Origin: Candidatus Omnitrophota bacterium
GTDB taxonomy: Bacteria > Omnitrophota > Gorgyraeia > DTHP01
Reading direction: 5' to 3'
Length of the DNA: 10,908 nt
Assembly: GCA_023818555.1 (NCBI GenBank)
Contig: JAMWCG010000018.1
Coordinates: 1-10,908 of the forward strand
Every line of letters begins with the position of its first letter. Position 1 is the first letter of the stretch. The position numbers were made by a program, and so were the translations under genes. This document shows, piece after piece, positions 5,505-10,908 of this stretch. Below the pieces are notes generated by a model. It searched no databases. It saw nothing but the letters and a program-made list of their open reading frames with translations, and was not told the origin of the DNA.

Positions 5505-6256
5505 TGGCAAAGAAAAAACTCTTACTTATTGACGATGAACAGGATGTTTTGCGTATTTTGAAATTCAGGTTAGAGAAGGCAGGATATGAAGTTATCACTG
5601 CGCTTGACGGAATAAAAGGATTAGAATTGGCGGTGCATGAAAAACCCGACCTGATTATCTTAGATATTATGATGCCGGGAGGAGATGGCTACTCCTTATG
5701 TGAAAGATTGAAGAATATCTCCACCACCACTACTATACCGGTGATTTTTCTTTCTGCCAAAACGGAACCCAAGGATATTACCAAGGGATATGCCAGTGGA
5801 GCGATTTATTATATCACCAAACCCTACGACGCGGAAGTTCTTTTGTCGGTAGTAAAAAAAGCCTTAGCGGGAACACAGGATTGGGAGAAAGAAATAAAAA
5901 AGGGATTTAAGAAGCTCCTCCTCTTCACCCAGGACAGTTTATTGGAGGACATTGTCCGGGATAATCTTTCGAATTTATTTGAAATTACTTCATTAAATAA
6001 TATAGATGAATTGAAGGCCCTTCCTCCCCTGAATAATTTTGATATTTTTATTCTGGATTTAGCCATCCCCGGTTTTGATTTTAAAAAATTCCTGCAAGAA
6101 AACCGGACAAACTTTCCGGAAAGGGCGCGTTTTATTTTAATCACCGACTCTTCTCCTCTGGAGGCTGAAGAAATTACCTCACTGATTTCTCAACCCTGTG
6201 TGTTTCTGCGTCGGCCTTTTGAGGTTGACGAACTTCTCTTTAATCTGCATAGTTAG
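5504..6256 (+). CDS. Tandem receiver-domain protein (second receiver degenerate)
   Basis: A 250-residue protein with two receiver-like halves. The first (about 4-123) is complete: D10-D11, phospho-acceptor D54 in LDIMMPGGDG, S84 and K106-P107. The second (about 135-250) keeps the alternating strand/helix pattern and an Asp at the phospho position (D185 in LDLAIPG), plus T214. However, the acidic pair is replaced by T142-Q143 with only D144 nearby, and the essential lysine is arginine (RRPF, R237). It probably cannot be phosphorylated normally and may serve for dimerisation or partner binding. No DNA-binding, GGDEF or enzymatic output domain follows. The start overlaps the previous stop by one base, implying coupled translation and a fixed ratio to the CheY-like protein and kinase. 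A phosphorelay intermediate or scaffold is likely; its output partner is not identifiable. Confidence 0.9.
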   Translation: MAKKKLLLIDDEQDVLRILKFRLEKAGYEVITALDGIKGLELAVHEKPDLIILDIMMPGGDGYSLCERLKNISTTTTIPVIFLSAKTEPKDITKGYASGAIYYITKPYDAEVLLSVVKKALAGTQDWEKEIKKGFKKLLLFTQDSLLEDIVRDNLSNLFEITSLNNIDELKALPPLNNFDIFILDLAIPGFDFKKFLQENRTNFPERARFILITDSSPLEAEEITSLISQPCVFLRRPFEVDELLFNLHS

Positions 6257-6269
6257 AAAGGAGAATATA

Positions 6270-6512
6270 ATGGGAGAGGAGATTAAAATAATGCTAATGG
6301 GGATAAGACATTTCTTACAATTTCTGGGGATAATTATTTTTATCTTTGGCCTTCTTTTCTCTCTTACTCCTAATTTAGTAAAGAGGTTGAATGAATTGGG
6401 GAAAAGACTTATTTTTAGTGAGGAAGGAGCTCTCAAACACAATTTAAAAACCGGCATATTATTTATGGTTATGGGAGCAATCATTTTCTTCCTCAATATC
6501 TTTTTACGTTAG
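6270..6512 (+). CDS. Small two-TM membrane protein of unknown function
   Basis: An 80-residue protein with two hydrophobic segments (about 16-33, LQFLGIIIFIFGLLFSL, and 60-79). A loop joins them with basic residues and glycines (LNELGKRLIFSEEGALKHN, in part). The start chosen is the ATG at 6270, which has AAAGGAG at 6257-6263 with 6 bases of spacing. The same frame is open upstream to 6198, but that part overlaps the receiver gene and has no ribosome site. No catalytic motif or family is recognised. Its place between a signalling cassette and an ATPase suggests a membrane partner or anchor for one of them, which is inference. The next gene begins 5 bases later. Confidence 0.78.
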   Translation: MGEEIKIMLMGIRHFLQFLGIIIFIFGLLFSLTPNLVKRLNELGKRLIFSEEGALKHNLKTGILFMVMGAIIFFLNIFLR

Positions 6513-6517
6513 TTAAA

Positions 6518-7657
6518 ATGGTTCAGACCAATCCCTTTACCCCCCAGTCAGGGCTGGAGCCAAAGTTCTTCAGTGGGAGAGAGAATGCTTTAAGTGAATT
6601 CATCTCTCTCCTTAAGGAAGGCAAGGTGGGAAGAGCCGAGCATCTGCTCATTATTGGAGAATGGGGGATTGGTAAAACTGCCCTTTTAAGACAGTTTAAG
6701 AAAATAGCTCAGAGAGAGGGCTGTTGGGTTGCTTACTGTGGAGTGAATAAGGGAGAAAGAAAAGAAAGCGTGGTTTCTCAATTGAGGTTAATCCTGGAAG
6801 AGATAATGCTCGTCCTTCCTTTAAGGGATGAGGAAGTTAATCTCTTGAGAAAAGAGTTAGACTTTAAGCAGAAAGAGTTTTTTCCCCTGCAGATTAGGTT
6901 GGCTCAGTTTTTTTTGCATATCTGGAACCGGATGCAATTTCCCCTTGCCTTTATTCTCTTGGACGATGTTCAGAATTTCCTCCCCCGAGTGGAGATAATT
7001 GACCTTCTGCGGGCAACCCTGAGTCGCGAGGATGTGATAGGGAAGACAAAATTTTGCTTTGTGCTTTCCTCTACACCGGAAGGGTGGAATAACTTTTTAG
7101 ATAAACATGACCCCATCGGTAGATTTTTTCGGCGTAAAGTTATTCTTGAGCCATTTAACCGAGAAGAGGTTTTCCGTTTTATAGAGGGGAGTTTAGAAGG
7201 GACGGGGATAGATTTTACTTCCCAGATAAAAGAAAGAATCTTTCTCTTTACTCGGGGTCATCCTTATGAATTGCAGTTACTCTGCAGTAATCTTTTTGAT
7301 GCACAGTTGAATGGGGTGGTGGACGAGAATTCCTGGGAAGTTGCTTTGCGTAATACGCTCCGTGACCTGGGTCGGGAATATTTTGAGGTTCTTTATCATA
7401 AAGCCAGTGAGCGAGAAAAAGAGTTGATCTCTATCTTTATGGAGAAAAATTCGCCCCTCAGTTTACAGGACCTGCGTTCCATAATGATTTTGGAAAGAAG
7501 AGCAAAGAATTTCCCCATCGCCAATATTAAAAACTTTGTCTATCGTCTGGTGGACAAAGGATTGCTGAAGAAAAGGGAAGATAATACCTATGTTCTCTTA
7601 GACAATCTTTTCAGAGAATATCTTTTAAGATTTAAGAGCGATGAAGCAAGAGATTAG
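6518..7657 (+). CDS. AAA-type ATPase with C-terminal winged-helix-like region
   Basis: A 379-residue P-loop ATPase. An NPFTP...FFSGRE entry (5-22), common in archaeal-type/Orc-like and STAND-related ATPases, is followed by Walker A GEWGIGKT (47-54), a Walker B FILLDD (145-150) and a sensor-like FVLSST (about 181-186). A GHPYELQLL segment at about 247-255 is typical of the helical lid of this ATPase class. The C-terminal 290-379 is helical and ends with a strand pair (LLKKREDNTYVLLDNLFREYL, in part) resembling a winged helix. Function is unknown; members of the class act in DNA remodelling, signalling or protein loading. No ribosome site is visible before the ATG, so translation probably depends on the upstream 80-aa gene. 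Its end overlaps the trmI-like gene by 17 bases. No membrane segments are seen. Confidence 0.85.
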   Translation: MVQTNPFTPQSGLEPKFFSGRENALSEFISLLKEGKVGRAEHLLIIGEWGIGKTALLRQFKKIAQREGCWVAYCGVNKGERKESVVSQLRLILEEIMLVLPLRDEEVNLLRKELDFKQKEFFPLQIRLAQFFLHIWNRMQFPLAFILLDDVQNFLPRVEIIDLLRATLSREDVIGKTKFCFVLSSTPEGWNNFLDKHDPIGRFFRRKVILEPFNREEVFRFIEGSLEGTGIDFTSQIKERIFLFTRGHPYELQLLCSNLFDAQLNGVVDENSWEVALRNTLRDLGREYFEVLYHKASEREKELISIFMEKNSPLSLQDLRSIMILERRAKNFPIANIKNFVYRLVDKGLLKKREDNTYVLLDNLFREYLLRFKSDEARD

Positions 7658-8459
7658 GGAAGATAAGTATTGTAAAGAAAAAGGATTTAAGGAAGGCGAC
7701 CTGGTTATTTTTTATGACCCCCTTAAAAACAAATCTTATCTCCAGAGGTTGCATAGAGATGGTAAATTTATGACTCACCGGGGGATAATTGAACATCGTC
7801 AGGCTTTAGATAAGGAAGAGGGGGAAGTAGTCCTTACCCATACCGAGAGGGAATTTTTTGTTTTTCGTCCTACGCTTAATGAGTTTATAAAAAAAATGGC
7901 ACGCAAATCAGCCATAATGCATCCCAAGGACCTGGGGATAGTGCTCCTCTGGGCGGATATTTATCCTGGTTTAAAGATTGTAGAGGCGGGAAGCGGTTCA
8001 GGGGCATTACTCCTTGCTCTTCTCCGCTTGGTGGGAGAAAAGGGAGAGGTTATCTCTTATGATGTTCGGGAAGACCTACAGGAGATTGCCAAAGAGAATA
8101 TAAAGAATTTTTTAGGAGAAGTTCCCAATCTTAAATTTAAAATCAAAGATATTTATACGGGTATTGAGGAAGTGGATGTGGATAGGATAATCTTAGACCT
8201 TCCCTGTCCCTGGGAAGCCCTAAATACGCTAAAAACATCTCTCCGTTCCGGAGGGATTGTCCTTGCTTATTTACCGACCATCACTCAATCTGAGAAGTTT
8301 GTAAAATCTCTTCAGCAAGCAGGAGATTTTTCTCTTATAGAGACAATGGAATCCATAGTCAGACCCTGGAATATAGAGGGACTTTCGGTGAGACCCTGTC
8401 ACCGGATTATTGGACATACAGGGTTTATCACTGTAGCACGGAAGATGAAAAGGGGGTAG
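7641..8459 (+). CDS. trmI: tRNA (adenine-N1)-methyltransferase, TrmI type
   Basis: A 272-residue S-adenosylmethionine-dependent enzyme expected to make 1-methyladenosine at position 58 (possibly also 57) of tRNA, stabilising the T-loop fold. The N-terminal beta-barrel part (about 16-90, starting FKEGDLVIF) is followed by the class I fold. Its motifs are EAGSGSGA (115-122) for the cofactor, YDVRED (140-145) after strand 2, DRIILDLPCPW (181-191) with the catalytic-type D186, and YLPT (210-213). The TrmI hallmark end RPCHRIIGHTGF occupies 251-262. Length agrees with bacterial and archaeal TrmI (about 255-280). It starts inside the ATPase gene (17-base overlap) with only a weak AAGAG site, so translation is probably coupled. 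Its stop G is shared with a possible GTG start of the next gene. Family assignment is firm; the exact tRNA position is from family knowledge. Confidence 0.93.
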   Translation: MKQEIREDKYCKEKGFKEGDLVIFYDPLKNKSYLQRLHRDGKFMTHRGIIEHRQALDKEEGEVVLTHTEREFFVFRPTLNEFIKKMARKSAIMHPKDLGIVLLWADIYPGLKIVEAGSGSGALLLALLRLVGEKGEVISYDVREDLQEIAKENIKNFLGEVPNLKFKIKDIYTGIEEVDVDRIILDLPCPWEALNTLKTSLRSGGIVLAYLPTITQSEKFVKSLQQAGDFSLIETMESIVRPWNIEGLSVRPCHRIIGHTGFITVARKMKRG

Positions 8460-8461
8460 TG

Positions 8462-10309
8462 ATGGATGAGTTAAGAGCGTCTTCCTCCAAAATTTTATTT
8501 TATCGTCTGGTAAAGTGGGGCCTGGTTTCTTTTCTTACCTGGCTTTATTACTTTAGTTTTACCTGGCATAATTTATTTTTTCTTATTCCCATGCTTTTGC
8601 TCTTTGCCTACTGTGTTTCGGGGATTGTTGCCCTAATTCTCCATTTTTTAATCTATGCCTTTACTAAACCCCTTCTTCTCCAGGAGGTTCCGGAAATTAT
8701 TGAGAAAGGGATTCCTCCTCACATAAAAGTAGCTTTCTTCAGACCCATCTTTGCCAAAACCACTTACGAAATGGAAACCCTCTTGACCAATATGCGTAGA
8801 GACATCTTAAATACGCGGACTGAGAATAAGAATAATTTGAAGTTCATCGTTATTGACAATACCCGAGATACAGCGGTAAGGGAATGGACAAGGAAGGAGA
8901 TTAAAAAATTACAGAATGAATTTGGAATGGGAACGGTTTTCTATTTCCATCGCAATCCTCACTGCGATTTTTTCAAAAAAGTGGGCATACTCCATGATGC
9001 GCTCATGCTTGTCTATGCAGGGAAGACGAAGCCTTATAATTATCAAGATAAAATCTGGGAACCCTGGACCAAAGGAACCCGCAATCCCCAGCTTCCCATC
9101 TGGGACGAAATATTGGGAGATGTGCGCACTTTAGGTCTGCAAGGCTCGGTCTCCGAGATTTTAAATGGGAAGGATATCGCTGTAGACAAACAGGCTACCA
9201 TCAAAGTGGCCATTGTTTCTGATGCGGATAATTACTGGCCTGAGGGACAGATAAGAAAACTGGTAGCGAAAATCGTGCATCCGGCAAACAAAGATTTTAT
9301 TATCTGGCAGCCCTCCATTGAGCTCACCAACCCCAAGGAGGATAGATTTATCCAGTTGTGTTCTTGGGCGCGGAGGATGTATGAGTTTGATCCCGTAGCA
9401 AAATGGAGACTTTTTGTTTTTAGCCCCTTTTATGGTAAAGGAGCTCTGCAGGTGGAGGGATATGTAAGGGAAGTGATTAAAAGTGAATGGCTGCATCCGG
9501 GAAAATCTGCGAGTCACGATTTCCAAGAGGCTCTTAAAGCCTGGTGTGTGTTATGTGAGGATGTCTATATTTACGAAAAAAGTTTCTCCAATAAACTCGC
9601 AGAACTTCTCCGGGTGGTGCAATGGGATTGGGGAGATCTGGAGACGGTAAGGAGGTTTTTATTAAAGAAATTTGAGCCGGGAAGAAAGACCCATCTCTTT
9701 GTGCTTTTGCGTCGTTTGATTGGGATTCCTGTTTATGAACTCTGGCTTTTAGGAATGATTTTTGCCTGGGAGTCAGGAAAGAGAGGGAAATTAATCTTGT
9801 TCAGTTTAGATAAACCCCAGATACTTCTCGCACTTTTTATAAGCATTCCCTTAATCAGTATTGTCATTCCTAAATTTCTTGCTCCTTGGGTGGTAAAAAA
9901 GAAAGGAAAACTCTATCAGGATCCGGTGGTGGAGATAGATAAATCTTGGTTAAGAATTATTAAAGAGGGAATAATGGAAACTTTTGTTTCTAATTTAATT
10001 CATAAGTTGGATTTGGTCTATCGGCCTCCTGCCCAGGTGAAGAATTTATTTGCCCAGATAAGAAATAGACCGTTTGTCTGGAAAACCGGGGCAATGGGAG
10101 AACTGGAAACCGCCAGAATGAAATTATGGGATTTTTACTCTGCTCTGAAACCCTCTACGCTTATCGGCATATTATTGTTATTGTCTTGCCTCTTTAAGGT
10201 TTTTTCGGGTATAATATGTTTTGTGCTCTCTATATATATTGCCTCTTTCCTCTTGGGTCCGTGGGCGATCTATCTCACTGCTAAACCGGTCCAGGATAAG
10301 CGGAGGTAA
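8462..10309 (+). CDS. Membrane glycosyltransferase related to OpgH and the GT84 domain of cyclic beta-1,2-glucan synthases
   Basis: A 615-residue membrane protein. Two hydrophobic segments (about 13-31 and 35-66) precede a cytoplasmic glycosyltransferase core, and further membrane segments follow (about 412-436, 452-470, 570-605). The core carries D254-A255-D256 (metal/UDP-sugar site), a HPANKDFIIWQPSIELTNP stretch, GKGALQVEGY (325 onward), SHDFQEA (S351-H352-D353, catalytic-base region) and QWDWGD (387-392), the counterpart of the QxxRW motif. The order and spacing match OpgH and, more closely by eye, the GT84 domain of cyclic beta-1,2-glucan synthases (SHDLLEG, RWIRGDW). Those enzymes are far longer; cyclisation and phosphorylase-like domains are absent here. 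A linear, probably beta-1,2-linked or other glucan from UDP-sugar is inferred. ATG 8462 is chosen (AAAAGGGGG ends 5 bases before); GTG 8459 is an alternative overlapping the trmI stop. Confidence 0.85.
   Translation: MDELRASSSKILFYRLVKWGLVSFLTWLYYFSFTWHNLFFLIPMLLLFAYCVSGIVALILHFLIYAFTKPLLLQEVPEIIEKGIPPHIKVAFFRPIFAKTTYEMETLLTNMRRDILNTRTENKNNLKFIVIDNTRDTAVREWTRKEIKKLQNEFGMGTVFYFHRNPHCDFFKKVGILHDALMLVYAGKTKPYNYQDKIWEPWTKGTRNPQLPIWDEILGDVRTLGLQGSVSEILNGKDIAVDKQATIKVAIVSDADNYWPEGQIRKLVAKIVHPANKDFIIWQPSIELTNPKEDRFIQLCSWARRMYEFDPVAKWRLFVFSPFYGKGALQVEGYVREVIKSEWLHPGKSASHDFQEALKAWCVLCEDVYIYEKSFSNKLAELLRVVQWDWGDLETVRRFLLKKFEPGRKTHLFVLLRRLIGIPVYELWLLGMIFAWESGKRGKLILFSLDKPQILLALFISIPLISIVIPKFLAPWVVKKKGKLYQDPVVEIDKSWLRIIKEGIMETFVSNLIHKLDLVYRPPAQVKNLFAQIRNRPFVWKTGAMGELETARMKLWDFYSALKPSTLIGILLLLSCLFKVFSGIICFVLSIYIASFLLGPWAIYLTAKPVQDKRR
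10186..10215 (+). promoter_or_regulatory. Possible internal promoter for bioY
   Basis: A perfect TATAAT at 10210-10215 lies 18 bases after TTGCCT (10186-10191), inside the 3' part of the glycosyltransferase gene and about 100 bases before the bioY start. It could let biotin uptake be expressed independently of the long operon. No BirA-type inverted repeat was recognised between this site and the bioY start. Because the region encodes hydrophobic residues in AT-rich codons, a chance match is possible. Confidence 0.35.
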
Positions 10310-10315
10310 AAAGAG

Positions 10316-10888
10316 ATGGAGATTTACTACGCAGGAAGAAGGATTTATAGAACGAAGGGAGAGATAATAAAATCCTTCTTTTTTACTAAGATAGGGGGTA
10401 TTTGTCTTTTTATCATCCTCACTGCCTTAGGAGCCTATATTTATATCCCGCTTCCCTTCACTCCTGTGCCTCTAACCTTACAGAGCTTCTTTGTGCTTCT
10501 TTCCGGAGCAGTCTTAGGTCCCTGGCTGGGACTTTTAAGTCAGTTGGGTTATCTGGGGTTGGGCATGTTGGGAATACCGGTTTTCTCCGGGGGGAGAGCT
10601 GGATTACTCCATCTCCTGGGTCCCAGCGGAGGCTATCTTTGGGGATTTCTCTTCGCTTCCTGGGGAGCGGGGAAGTTGGTTTATAAAAAGAGGAGAAATA
10701 CTTTTTTTCTTTTTGCTTCCTTTTTGTTAGGTACTTTTATTATCTATCTCTTTGGCTTAAGTCAGTTGCGCCTCTTTATAAAACAAAATCTTCTCTCACT
10801 TTTCTCCAAGGGCGTACTTCCCTTTATCCTTCCCGACTTTTTAAAGATTCTTTTGGCGACCTATGCATATCGTGATCTCCAAAAGTAA
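10316..10888 (+). CDS. bioY: BioY-family biotin transporter (ECF substrate-binding component)
   Basis: A 190-residue inner-membrane protein with about six hydrophobic segments. The BioY signature is clear: IPLPFTPVPLTLQSFFVLLSG at about 44-64, in which the PFTPVPLTLQ stretch is near-invariant. LGPWLGLLSQLGYL and GIPVFSGGRAGL (86-97) follow, then LLGPSGGYLWGF (100-111) and a C-terminal GVLPFILPDFLKILLA (166-181). Family members usually have PGD where this one has LPD, keeping D174 and K177. BioY binds and imports biotin, alone or with a shared EcfA/EcfT ATPase module, which is not encoded here. An N-terminal extension of about 20 basic residues precedes the usual start of the family. GGAGG at 10302-10306 lies 9 bases from the ATG. 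Biotin auxotrophy or salvage is inferred. It is the last gene; the final 20 bases hold nothing recognisable. Confidence 0.94.
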   Translation: MEIYYAGRRIYRTKGEIIKSFFFTKIGGICLFIILTALGAYIYIPLPFTPVPLTLQSFFVLLSGAVLGPWLGLLSQLGYLGLGMLGIPVFSGGRAGLLHLLGPSGGYLWGFLFASWGAGKLVYKKRRNTFFLFASFLLGTFIIYLFGLSQLRLFIKQNLLSLFSKGVLPFILPDFLKILLATYAYRDLQK

Positions 10889-10908
10889 AAGAAAATTACC
10901 CTCCCTAA

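Noticed and set aside
6198-6269. Longer N-terminus for the two-TM protein (24 extra residues)
   Set aside because: It overlaps the end of the double-receiver gene and lacks a ribosome site, whereas ATG 6270 has AAAGGAG at ideal spacing.
9161-9526. 121-codon open frame on the minus strand inside the glycosyltransferase
   Set aside because: It is antisense to the catalytic core with DAD and SHDFQEA, which are clearly the coding sense; the reverse translation lacks any motif.

Overview
This window is a compact, one-directional stretch of bacterial DNA. Every supported gene is on the + strand, and gaps of 0-35 bases or short overlaps are the rule. Genes are introduced by AGGAGG-like ribosome sites, and the promoters are sigma70-like, so it reads as bacterial rather than archaeal or eukaryotic. 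The sequence is AT-leaning and rich in AGA/GGA codons. A 4Fe-4S ferredoxin of thermophile/anaerobe type, a BioY biotin importer and several unrecognised small proteins suggest an uncultivated, probably anaerobic bacterium of a poorly sampled phylum. I cannot name the lineage from sequence alone. No tRNA, rRNA, CRISPR array, insertion sequence, terminator or phage gene was seen.

Region 1 (1-731) holds the end of an unrecognised gene, a SET-domain lysine methyltransferase overlapping it, and a 17-codon micro-ORF joined to the SET gene by an ATGA overlap. Region 2 (about 793-2704) has its own TG-extended -10 promoter. It carries two unrecognised proteins (93 and 181 aa, the second with an RGRP motif) and a macro-domain/Nudix fusion that looks built to release ADP-ribose and then hydrolyse it. 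SET and macro domains side by side resemble protein-modification machinery best known from eukaryotic chromatin.

Region 3 (2711-10888) starts at a good promoter (TTGACA, 17-base spacer, TG-extended -10) and could be one operon of eleven genes. They are an 84-aa basic protein, a ferredoxin, a 26-aa Arg/Lys-rich micro-protein, a six-TM histidine kinase ending in a degenerate GGDEF domain, a single-domain response regulator, a double-receiver protein whose second receiver is degraded, an 80-aa two-TM protein, an AAA-type ATPase with a winged-helix-like end, a TrmI-type tRNA m1A methyltransferase, a membrane glycosyltransferase related to OpgH and the GT84 domain of cyclic beta-1,2-glucan synthases, and BioY. 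No response regulator here has a DNA-binding output domain, so signalling probably ends in a protein-protein output. A perfect TATAAT inside the glycosyltransferase gene may give bioY its own promoter.

The most interesting points are the macro-Nudix fusion next to a SET methyltransferase, the histidine kinase fused to a dead GGDEF domain, the free-standing GT84-like synthase, and the two micro-ORFs at 678-731 and 3226-3306. Whether region 3 is one functional system or a co-transcribed assortment cannot be decided from the sequence.
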